Positions 42,991 to 50,286 of a stretch of 64,000 nt of DNA are shown here, piece after piece. The notes under the pieces were generated by a model. The model saw nothing but the letters and a program-made list of their open reading frames with translations. It was not told the origin of the DNA and made no database searches. How positions within the stretch are numbered: position 1 is the first letter of the stretch; each line of letters begins with the position of its first letter. The stretch is from Pseudomonadota bacterium (GTDB lineage: Bacteria; Pseudomonadota; Gammaproteobacteria; Burkholderiales; Ferrovaceae). The translations under genes and the position numbers were made by a program. The stretch is from assembly GCA_021798835.1 (NCBI GenBank), contig JAJZBQ010000006.1:1-64000 (forward strand). The letters run 5' to 3'.

Positions 42991-43085
42991 CCCAAATAGA
43001 AATGTCCGCCGGTGGTAAAAGTAACCCCTGTTGATAACAGAGGCGGACATTTCTATTTGGGAGAAAGTGGACATTACTACTTGGG
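42991..43085. repeat. Insertion-sequence end remnant with 20 bp inverted repeat
   Basis: Perfect 20 bp inverted arms (42991-43010 and 43042-43061) around 31 bp, then a degenerate direct copy (43068-43085). The shared core is GGACATT-N-CTA-N-TTGGG. Multiple copies of one core fit the ends of an IS whose transposase is gone. Confidence 0.55.
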
Positions 43086-43168
43086 ACTAACAAGGAGGGA
43101 AATAAGCAGTTGTGGAGATTTCGGGGATGCCGTAATATCGGAAGAAATCATCGATTAATAAATCGCAC

Positions 43169-43906
43169 ATGCCACTTGTTCCGAATACCTCGCCATTACG
43201 AACGGTTCCGATCAGGGTCGAGAGAAAGTCCATACTGTATTTCGATGGGGTGCGATATTCGTTTCATATTTTTGAGATGGCTTCAAATAGGCTCCTAAGG
43301 ACCATTCAGGGCCTTCAAAGCAGTCCGTCAGACCCATCTGCACTAACAGAAGCGATCGCGGCGGCAATGTCTGATGCCTGGTTGATGATCGATTCCGTCC
43401 ATCGACTTCGGGAGTTGCTTCAGCAGTTACCGAGGTTGAAAAAGAACCAAGCCGAACTACAAATTTTTCTGAAACGCACTTCAAAAGTGGAAGATCTCCG
43501 TCACTTCTTCCAACACTTTCGGAATAACATCGATGCTTTTGCTGAAAAAGCGATGCCGTTATGGGGAACCCTGTCTTGGGCCAGCACAGACCCAACGACC
43601 GGGGATCCGGTGAATTTCACACTAATCCCCGGAACTTTTTTTCCTGGTGCGATCTCCTCAGGCTGCGCATTTAGTACGCCAGAAGGCACGTTCGTAGATC
43701 GAATTCTCCTCGATGCAGGTGCTATAACGATCGATTTGGCATATCTTGCGGACCACGTCTCAGAATTCTGCTACTGGTACACCAATTGGTTTGGCGCTCA
43801 ATTCTCAGAGGCTGAGCGCAATGAACACAATGCTGCAGATATGAATTTAAGAATTATAGTTAAGAATGTTCGAAAGGCGTCAGAAGAAATGAAGGAGGAT
43901 CGATGA
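43169..43906 (+). CDS. Cargo hypothetical protein A
   Basis: Up to 245 residues. No SD stands before the ATG at 43169, and the ATG at 43277 (MASNRLLRTIQ) is a plausible shorter start. A long helical region spans about 35-125 (LRELLQQLPRLKKNQAEL). The C-terminal half has mixed strands and helices (TLIPGTFFPGAI, WYTNWFGAQFSEAE). No membrane segment or known motif. It overlaps the small membrane protein gene downstream by 4 bp, so the two act together. Confidence 0.5.
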   Translation: MPLVPNTSPLRTVPIRVERKSILYFDGVRYSFHIFEMASNRLLRTIQGLQSSPSDPSALTEAIAAAMSDAWLMIDSVHRLRELLQQLPRLKKNQAELQIFLKRTSKVEDLRHFFQHFRNNIDAFAEKAMPLWGTLSWASTDPTTGDPVNFTLIPGTFFPGAISSGCAFSTPEGTFVDRILLDAGAITIDLAYLADHVSEFCYWYTNWFGAQFSEAERNEHNAADMNLRIIVKNVRKASEEMKEDR

Positions 43907-44196
43907 TGAAGGACATCGTTATTGCTCTTGTCAGCATTGTATTTGGAGCCCTCATCGGATTAGCCATCGCGCAATATTACTACAAGAAAGCCCTGCTTGA
44001 TGCGCAAGCGCAAGCGCAGGAGCAGTCGAGGATCAATAATCTGATTTTGCAGGGGATCGAGAGTATCGGCACAATCAAATATGCCCGTGGTACTGCGGGG
44101 AACATTACGGGTGTTTCAATCGAGCTCAAAGGACACTCCGTGTCGCGGGTGTCTGGCGTCGGCACGCTCACGGTGACTCCCACAGAGGGTCATTAG
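43903..44196 (+). CDS. Cargo small membrane protein B
   Basis: Up to 97 residues (or 96 from the ATG at 43906, which is seven bases after GGAGG). One N-terminal membrane helix (IVIALVSIVFGALIGLAIA) followed by a charged coiled-coil stretch and a polar domain rich in beta residues (GVSIELKGHSVSRVSGVGTL). It is coupled to cargo protein A. Function unknown; such a pair could be an effector plus membrane anchor. Confidence 0.55.
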   Translation: MMKDIVIALVSIVFGALIGLAIAQYYYKKALLDAQAQAQEQSRINNLILQGIESIGTIKYARGTAGNITGVSIELKGHSVSRVSGVGTLTVTPTEGH

Positions 44197-44337
44197 GGTC
44201 AGCATGTGTGGACGCTTACTGACAAGCGAGCTCGAACTCGGGGGTTTTGGATGTGATTCAACAGCGTGGGGCTATGAAGCCCACGAAACTACTTGTAGCA
44301 ATCAAGAAACGAAATGACCAGCACTGTCTTGCGACTA

Positions 44338-45069
44338 TCACATATACCTCTTGCGGCGTTTAAATGCGTTGATGTCTGTGCGAGTTAAATCGAACCATTC
44401 ACCATTTTTCCGCTTGTCCGCAAATCTCTTGTGCCAATACGCTTCAATACCACTTGGATCATCCGTTGTGATGGAATGGATAATATCGACATCTTCTGGC
44501 ATTTGAGTCCTGATTTCTTTATGTCGTCGCCCCACCGCATCAGTCCGACCGATTTTATAATAGCGCCCAGACTTCATTAAATAAACAAACCCATCCGCCC
44601 CCGCTTGTTCAGTTTGCGTATCATCTGCCGAGGGTTCGACATCTTCACCAACATGCACAGAACATAGCTCGATAATATCTTCTAAGCCACCACGCACACG
44701 GCAGTAATTCACAACGGCAGCAGCGAGTTTTTTCTTGCTGCCAAACTTATTCCGTAATGCGTCTGAACTTAGAAAAGCAGCGTCTTGTTTCTTCCTGCGT
44801 TTCATTTCGCCCTCAATGGGGAAATGGCCTAGCTCTCTAATAAGACCTATCAACTTCTCGATTGCGTCATCGTTGCTTGTTGCCATGCCAAACTGATTTT
44901 TGGAAAGACCTGCTTCCGTTACAGCATCCCCCCATCGTAACCAATAACACGGACACCAGTCGCTTCTCTTGATACCCGTTTCATTTTTAAACCTAGCTTC
45001 ACCAAGTGCCTTCCCATTATTAAGTTTGGCTGTCCGCTTGATTTCCTCGATGATTTCTTGCTTGTCCAT
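44338..45069 (-). CDS. GIY-YIG-like (T5orf172/MUG113) protein with N-terminal repeats
   Basis: 243 residues. The C-terminal 85 residues fit the T5orf172/MUG113 branch of the GIY-YIG nuclease fold: GFVYLMKSGRYYKIGRT, RRHKEI, then the Glu in IEAYWHKRFADKR and NGEWFDL. The N-terminal part has two segments resembling homing-endonuclease-associated repeats (about 20-55 and 95-130). It may be a DNA-cutting or DNA-binding protein; no partner is obvious. It is convergent with the cargo pair. Confidence 0.7.
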   Translation of the reverse strand: MDKQEIIEEIKRTAKLNNGKALGEARFKNETGIKRSDWCPCYWLRWGDAVTEAGLSKNQFGMATSNDDAIEKLIGLIRELGHFPIEGEMKRRKKQDAAFLSSDALRNKFGSKKKLAAAVVNYCRVRGGLEDIIELCSVHVGEDVEPSADDTQTEQAGADGFVYLMKSGRYYKIGRTDAVGRRHKEIRTQMPEDVDIIHSITTDDPSGIEAYWHKRFADKRKNGEWFDLTRTDINAFKRRKRYM

Positions 45070-45474
45070 AGTGATTAGTTCCCATATCGGCTTTGTTTAT
45101 TATGAATGGTTTTCACCAGTCACGGGGTTGGTCTTGAGAAGGTTTTTCTTTATCAACGGTTTTGACCTCTTGTGGCTTTGTGAAAGTGCTTGTAGCCTAC
45201 GTGTGCCCGCACGCCGTTTGTTTTTGTGCGGGTGGAAAACGAGGCGTTAAGCAAGCACGCTCTGTCTTGAAGGTCATATTGTCGCTTGCCCTGCTGTCTG
45301 CGTCTAGCAGATAGCAACAGGGTCGGGCGGTAGCGAGGGGCGAGCGCAAGCGACGCGCGTATCCCGCCTGACGACATGACCTGAACCGTGGCTGGTGGCT
45401 GTGTGGGGTATGGCAGGGGAGACGCGAAGCGCCCTGCCCTCACGCCAGCCGTAGGCGGGTGTGGGACGTTGGGA
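45070..45474. other. GC-rich non-coding segment with hairpins
   Basis: About 400 bp. It holds a hairpin CCCGCAC / GTGCGGG (45206-45232) and another, GGCAGGG / CCCTGCC (45412-45438), in an otherwise gene-free GC-rich stretch. It could contain a terminator for the DotA/TraY gene or a replication or transfer origin. I see no gene. Confidence 0.4.
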
Positions 45475-47778
45475 TCAGTCAGGGATTCTTTTTGTACCAG
45501 TCACGCTACCGCCACCGCTTGCGCTTCGGCCCGTCCGCTTTTTTTGTCTCTCTTTTTCTTTCTCGGCACGTTCTTTGCGCGATGAGACGATGCTTGCGAT
45601 TGCTGTCGTTGTGCCGACGTTCGCAACGCTTTGCTCTAGATTCCGGCCCGCCTGCGTCGTCTGACTACTATGTGCCCCCATGAAGGACCACACAGCTTCC
45701 GGCAAAATGTACATAATGCTCATGCAGCTGTTGATAATCGAAATCGACAACATCAAAAATATCGCTACCAGCATGATAATACTCAAAAATCCCGTCAGAC
45801 TGTTCATCTGAATATTCGCAATGACCTCCGGATAGATATTCATCAGATACCCGCCCATTACGTCTGTCATTTTTGATGCAACGATGAACCCAAATACCAG
45901 CATAACGGGTCGCATAAAGCTCTGTAGCATGAACGTATACCCATACTGAGTCCGCTGCCCCAAACCTTCTTCACCACTCGCATCCAGATGAGCAAAAGCC
46001 AAGAAGGGCGCAGCCGCGACGCCCTCGATCACAGACAGTAGCCAGGCGAGAACTTGGCCCATAAAAACAATGAAGGGGATCATCGGAATATACAGCGAGA
46101 GCGTCAGACAGCCGCCGAAAGCCGCTTTTGCGACAAGTTCAGCAAGATCAAGCCACGGTTTGATCGCGCCCCAGACCGCGCCGGATATAGCCCCGGCACC
46201 GCCTCCGGTGACCGTGTTCAACAGAGCCGCCCCCGCGTTGTTCGACGTTGCTCCATCAACCGCACCTTCAATCGCTCCAATGGCTGTAAGCACGGCCGCC
46301 CCTGCTCCCATCCCGAAGTCACCAATGTCTTTCATACGCAAAATCACGGGTTCGCCGGTGTTGTCGTTGACCATTCGGTTTACGAGTCCCTGACCACTGA
46401 ACGTGCTGATTCCGCTTCCGATCTTTCCCATAATCTTTTGCCACGCCGCGCTGGAACTGCTGTCCGAAGTCGAACCAACGCTGGCCGGATTGGTCATGGT
46501 ACTGTTGGCCACTGCCGCCACGGTTTCAATCCCCATGTAAACCGGCTTCCAAATAAAGTCCGCCTGCGTTGGCGCTACCGGTTTGCTTGCAATGCTAGCC
46601 CCGGCGATTTGAGCCAGTTGCGTATACGCGGCTGACATCGAGGCCATCGATGTGTACCAGGCACCGGCCGCTGTGAACCCATCGGTTTGTGCGCTCGTCA
46701 TCATCGCAGACTTGATTGAGCTTGACATATCAAGACCCGATAGCGCAGATCCGAAGTCGGTCATCAGTTGTTGGTTGTAGTTCGCTTGGGCAATGGCCAT
46801 GGCACCGGGGTCGAACGCCTGAACGTGCGAACCGGTCCCGCCTGAAGTCGCGGCGCTTTGCTGACTCGCAACGATGGCACCAACATAAGTCAAGGCTTGT
46901 GTCCGTATTGCGGTATTCAATGTATTGAAATCGGTCTGGGCAAACTGGGACAACTTGAATTCGGTCGCGTTGTTCAACTGTCCGATATTGTTTGCGGCGC
47001 TTCCAAACATCGGGAGCGTTGCTATGGCCGTGGATGGTCCGACAGATGACGGCGTTGCTGTCGTCAGATTGGCAAACGAAATCGACCCGCACTCCGCGTT
47101 ATATCCGTTGTTGCTCCCGAAGTTCACCAACCATGCGTTGCCCGATTGGTCCGGCACGAGCTGGGACGCACCCCACTTGGGCTGTGTTGAAAGCGTCGTC
47201 GCTTGCAGTTGGGCGTTATGCGCCGCAACACAGGCGTTCATCAAATAAACCTGGGACACAAAAGAGTTGTTGAACGACGACGACGGGGACATCGATACTG
47301 ATAATGTATTGTACGGAACGAAAGAGCCGGACACGTCTTGCCAGGCCATGTTACCGAGTCCAGCCCCCAACACTCCGAACCACAACATGACCACTTGCAT
47401 CGCAGAGTAGCCGCCAAACACGGGTAACAGCGAAAAAATTCCGGTTGTAATGCGGATCGGCACCCAGATAGAGTGATACGCTTTCCCGAGGAATTCGCCG
47501 TCATGAGCCGTTTGCGTGACTGCTGAAAACGATTTGAATGTGACATACAGACCACCGAGCGTGATCAACCCCATATTAATGTACATGAAAACCGTGCTGA
47601 GATAATCTCCACCGGCCCCGCCCGATGACCCACCCAACCCTCCCGTCAGCGCAGACATGGGGTCTGTTGCGATGGCTCCGAAGATCTGTTGCAGAAGTGA
47701 TGACGCAGAAATGGTTGAACCTGTTCCGGAAACGGCTGCGCTTTGGAGTGTGGCTGTGGTGAGAGTGGCGGCGGTCAT
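45475..47778 (-). CDS. DotA/TraY-type conjugation membrane protein
   Basis: 767 residues. N-terminal membrane segments (MYINMGLITLGGLYVTFKSF and a second at about 108-145) bracket a large extracytoplasmic domain (about 150-470). Several helices lie in the C-terminal 250 residues, with the family-type MIPFIVFMGQVLAWLLSVIEG followed by AAPFLAFAHLDASGEEGLG. DotA/TraY proteins belong to type IVB/IncI conjugation systems; TraY of R64 is the recipient-recognition target of the exclusion protein. No other secretion genes lie in the window. SD GAGG stands eight bases before the ATG. Confidence 0.82.
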   Translation of the reverse strand: MTAATLTTATLQSAAVSGTGSTISASSLLQQIFGAIATDPMSALTGGLGGSSGGAGGDYLSTVFMYINMGLITLGGLYVTFKSFSAVTQTAHDGEFLGKAYHSIWVPIRITTGIFSLLPVFGGYSAMQVVMLWFGVLGAGLGNMAWQDVSGSFVPYNTLSVSMSPSSSFNNSFVSQVYLMNACVAAHNAQLQATTLSTQPKWGASQLVPDQSGNAWLVNFGSNNGYNAECGSISFANLTTATPSSVGPSTAIATLPMFGSAANNIGQLNNATEFKLSQFAQTDFNTLNTAIRTQALTYVGAIVASQQSAATSGGTGSHVQAFDPGAMAIAQANYNQQLMTDFGSALSGLDMSSSIKSAMMTSAQTDGFTAAGAWYTSMASMSAAYTQLAQIAGASIASKPVAPTQADFIWKPVYMGIETVAAVANSTMTNPASVGSTSDSSSSAAWQKIMGKIGSGISTFSGQGLVNRMVNDNTGEPVILRMKDIGDFGMGAGAAVLTAIGAIEGAVDGATSNNAGAALLNTVTGGGAGAISGAVWGAIKPWLDLAELVAKAAFGGCLTLSLYIPMIPFIVFMGQVLAWLLSVIEGVAAAPFLAFAHLDASGEEGLGQRTQYGYTFMLQSFMRPVMLVFGFIVASKMTDVMGGYLMNIYPEVIANIQMNSLTGFLSIIMLVAIFLMLSISIINSCMSIMYILPEAVWSFMGAHSSQTTQAGRNLEQSVANVGTTTAIASIVSSRKERAEKEKERQKKRTGRSASGGGSVTGTKRIPD

Positions 47779-47803
47779 GTGTGCGTCCTCATACTATATG
47801 TGT

Positions 47804-47819
47804 CCCCGCCGGCGCGGGG
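47804..47819. repeat. CCCCGC hairpin leader, copy 1
   Basis: CCCCGC-CGGC-GCGGGG, followed on the minus strand by ACACATATA and the SD of the DotA/TraY gene. The same layout recurs at 48148-48163. Confidence 0.5.
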
Positions 47820-47824
47820 GTGGG

Positions 47825-48124
47825 TTATCGCATCCGCCGTGGGGCCGGTGCAGATTCGTACTCGTCATGCGACAGTTTGATACTGTGTGCATCAGCGTCT
47901 GATTGATTTTTCATCTGTAGCAGCAGCATCATGATCATGAAAAAATGCCTGCGGGTCCGTTCGTCAGATCGACGCCGGTTCTGATCTTCGGCTTCTCGCA
48001 TCATCGTTTCGACATGCTCTGCGACATGATCGAGATGCCGTCTAATCGCTTTCGTCAATAGTCTGATTTCATTAACCATTTCTTCGTAGTCTTCAAAATC
48101 TTCGACGCTGGTTTTGCTGTTCAT
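47825..48124 (-). CDS. Small hypothetical protein of the mobilizable element
   Basis: 99 residues. Long charged helix (EDFEDYEEMVNEIRLLTKAIRRHLDHVAEHVETMMREAE) with a short hydrophobic patch (FFMIMMLLL). SD AGGAG precedes the ATG. Lies between the relaxase region and the DotA/TraY gene, in the same direction. Likely a coiled-coil accessory protein. Confidence 0.5.
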   Translation of the reverse strand: MNSKTSVEDFEDYEEMVNEIRLLTKAIRRHLDHVAEHVETMMREAEDQNRRRSDERTRRHFFMIMMLLLQMKNQSDADAHSIKLSHDEYESAPAPRRMR

Positions 48125-48147
48125 GTGTGTCTCCTATATATGTGTGT

Positions 48148-48163
48148 CCCCGCATGTGCGGGG
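48148..48163. repeat. CCCCGC hairpin leader, copy 2
   Basis: CCCCGC-ATGT-GCGGGG, followed on the minus strand by ACACACATATA and the SD of the 47825-48124 gene, matching the copy at 47804. Confidence 0.5.
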
Positions 48164-48189
48164 CGTGGAGGGTCAGTCGGTTTTGGGTC

Positions 48190-48432
48190 TTATTCGCAGC
48201 ACTCATGTATGATCCGTCCGGCCATGACGCCACGCAGATAGTCCGCGCGTCTCGTAATGGCAGCACCGATCTTTTCAAGTGCTTCAACTTCTAATATCGT
48301 CAAATGCAGTTCGTCAAGAACGCATGTCGCCGGGTTCCAGTTGTCGATATTTTCCATTACGCCGATGATTGACATGCCCAATCTTTCTGCGGCTTGGCGT
48401 TCATTCATTTCAATAGTATATTTCATGTTCAT
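48190..48432 (-). CDS. Small hypothetical protein after the relaxase
   Basis: 80 residues from the ATG at 48432, after AGGAG, ten bp from the relaxase stop. It begins MNMKYTIEMNERQAAERLG, with a central Cys (NPATCVLDEL) and a C-terminal CC. Helical throughout. No motif recognised. Same direction as the relaxase. Confidence 0.5.
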   Translation of the reverse strand: MNMKYTIEMNERQAAERLGMSIIGVMENIDNWNPATCVLDELHLTILEVEALEKIGAAITRRADYLRGVMAGRIIHECCE

Positions 48433-48442
48433 TTCTCCTGAG

Positions 48443-49750
48443 TTATGCGCGTATGCGCGGTCTGTTGCGTTGAACTTCTGTTTCAGTTTCCGTTTCACGT
48501 TCCTGTTCTGCCTCCTTCTTGGTTTCAATTTCAATACCTAATTCTTTTGCTGTTTCACGCATCACTTTCATGAATTGCCTGTCGCCGTGTATTGCCAACG
48601 GCGGGTTAAATTCATTGAGAGCGATTTCCAACATCTCAACGGCTTTTTCTCGTGTCAGAAATTCGGACTTCGTACATACAGCGGTTTTTTCTTTATCGAG
48701 ATAGATCGATGTTGGAAGTCCTGTGTTCGTATAGAACCAAGTCCAGCCAGTCTTTTTCGATCTCCAAGCCCGAAGGTCGCGCACCAGGCGGCGCGTTGGC
48801 GGGGGCGTTGTCGGACGGCTGGTAACTGAGATCTTGCAGTCAGTGCCGGCTTTTTTCGTCCAGCCGCTTTCAACCGCGTCTACAGCGTTATCCATCGCAT
48901 AATCCCGGTCGGCTGGTGGGCGGGGGTACGGGAAGCTGCTTCGGTTTCCAGGGTTTTGACTCGTTTGTGCAGCGCCTGGATTTGCCTTTCGAGCTTCTCG
49001 ATTTTCGTCAGATCTGATTTCATCTTGTTTAGCTTTGTCTGCATTTTTGTCATTCCTGAAAAAACCTTGCGGATACCCGAGCTTCGTTTTGCTGAAAGTC
49101 ATGTCGCTATATGTAAAGAGTGGGGCACCGTTTTTGCTGTAAGTCACAATCACCCCGGCCCTTCCGATTTCTTCAAAAAGCTCTTTTTCGGTCGTGGCGG
49201 TCACAAGCGCGGCTTCGATCTTATTGGCAATTACCATCCGTGCTGGGGCCTCGCCAGTCCGCAAGCTTTTTTCGATTTCTTGCCGGGTGATTTTTTTGTC
49301 CGTCGATGAGTTTGCAGATTTCATGTCTGACGTATCTGTGAGCTTGTATTTCTTTTCCAGCGCCGCAACAATTTTTGTTGAACGTAGGTTTTCGTTCTGG
49401 CCCAAGTAAATCTTCTTTTCGATACTGACCCGCGACGCGACGATGTGGACGTGTTGCTGACGTTCTTTATCGTGCAGATAGACCTGATATGCGTAAGTGT
49501 CGTCAAAACCGAGCTCGGTCATATAGTCGTGAGCGATTGCGGTCCACGCTTCATCGCTGATGGTTTCTCCCTCTGGTAGGCTCAGTGATGAATGCCAGAC
49601 GGGTTTTTCAATATCGAGTCTCAGACGCGATGTGGTGATCAGCTCGCTTGTCAGGTGTCCAGCGATTTGACGCCCTCCGTCATGACTCGTCAGATATGAC
49701 ACAAGCCCCTTGAACGACTTTCCGCGTTTTATTTTATGTGGACCTTTCAT
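48443..49750 (-). CDS. Relaxase (MOB family) for mobilization
   Basis: 435 residues from the ATG at 49750; an in-frame GTG at 49756 is the alternative. N-terminal relaxase: KGLVSYLTSHDG holds the probable nucleophile Tyr, and HVHIVASRV is the metal-binding HxH motif. The C-terminal part (about 290-415) has an LPD7-like region (KTGWTWFYTNTGLPTSIYLD). It nicks the transfer origin and leads DNA into a recipient. Its start overlaps mobC. Confidence 0.85.
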   Translation of the reverse strand: MKGPHKIKRGKSFKGLVSYLTSHDGGRQIAGHLTSELITTSRLRLDIEKPVWHSSLSLPEGETISDEAWTAIAHDYMTELGFDDTYAYQVYLHDKERQQHVHIVASRVSIEKKIYLGQNENLRSTKIVAALEKKYKLTDTSDMKSANSSTDKKITRQEIEKSLRTGEAPARMVIANKIEAALVTATTEKELFEEIGRAGVIVTYSKNGAPLFTYSDMTFSKTKLGYPQGFFRNDKNADKAKQDEIRSDENREARKANPGAAQTSQNPGNRSSFPYPRPPADRDYAMDNAVDAVESGWTKKAGTDCKISVTSRPTTPPPTRRLVRDLRAWRSKKTGWTWFYTNTGLPTSIYLDKEKTAVCTKSEFLTREKAVEMLEIALNEFNPPLAIHGDRQFMKVMRETAKELGIEIETKKEAEQERETETETEVQRNRPRIRA

Positions 49751-50036
49751 AATCACCGGCCCTGATTAATGAATCACGAAAAACATTAATTTCAGTCTTT
49801 AATGCGTCCGCGTCCGCTCGTCCGATAACCGAGGATTTTGCAAGCTGCTCCAACGAGCCAGCGCATTTCGATAAAACACGCCACGCCTCAAGATTTAGAG
49901 CTGGAATTTCAGAAGATCGAGACGACAGAAAACATCGGCGTAAATGCGTCCCTGGCCGTGCGCTTCCTTTGGTATTCAATAGCGATTTCATTTCATCGTC
50001 ATTGAGAAACGTCTTGACTAAGTGTGTCCGTCGCAT
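49734..50036 (-). CDS. MobC-like relaxosome protein
   Basis: 100 residues, basic, ribbon-helix-helix-like N-terminus (RRTHLVKTFLNDDEMKSLL) and a helical C-terminus (EQLAKSSVIGRADADALKTEI). It overlaps the relaxase by about 20 bp and sits beside a large palindrome (50071-50114), as expected for an accessory protein that opens the transfer origin. Confidence 0.65.
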   Translation of the reverse strand: MRRTHLVKTFLNDDEMKSLLNTKGSARPGTHLRRCFLSSRSSEIPALNLEAWRVLSKCAGSLEQLAKSSVIGRADADALKTEINVFRDSLIRAGDYERST

Positions 50037-50070
50037 CGTGTTGGCTCCTGCGGTTTTCTCTGACTGGTCA

Positions 50071-50114
50071 GAGCGAGCGGTTTAACTTAGGGTACCCTAA
50101 GTTAGCCCTCGCTC
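50071..50114. other. Nested palindrome, candidate transfer origin or operator
   Basis: Inner perfect 22 bp dyad centred on GGGTACCC (50083-50104) enclosed by GAGCGAG / CTCGCTC arms (50071-50077, 50108-50114). It lies directly upstream of mobC. Confidence 0.5.
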
Positions 50115-50192
50115 CCCATGGTTTCGTTAGAATCACAATACCGTCAAAGTTCCAGCGTGTCAACATATTTTTCACAGCAAGATCAAGAGGTT

Positions 50193-50219
50193 ATTACGAA
50201 TCGTGCGATTATTCGTAAT
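50193..50219. other. Second inverted repeat upstream of mobC
   Basis: Perfect 9 bp arms ATTACGAAT / ATTCGTAAT around a 9 bp loop, between mobC and the replication gene. Fits an operator or part of the transfer origin. Confidence 0.4.
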
Positions 50220-50286
50220 GTGGGAATGAAGGGAATAGAAGGGAATGGGAACGGAATCTTACGTATGTATTAAAGCCGCACAAATA

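Larger units (their letters stand above)
42609..43168. other. Junction of two tandem elements, no gene
   Basis: About 560 bp. In order: arm-type repeats, terminator-like hairpin, attachment repeat, then an insertion-sequence end remnant (42991-43085). No credible coding sequence. Confidence 0.6.

Noticed and set aside
45475..47778. Full conjugation system in the second element
   Set aside because: Only the DotA/TraY-type protein is found; no coupling protein, ATPase, pilus or other tra genes can be seen, so the element is mobilizable and not self-transmissible.
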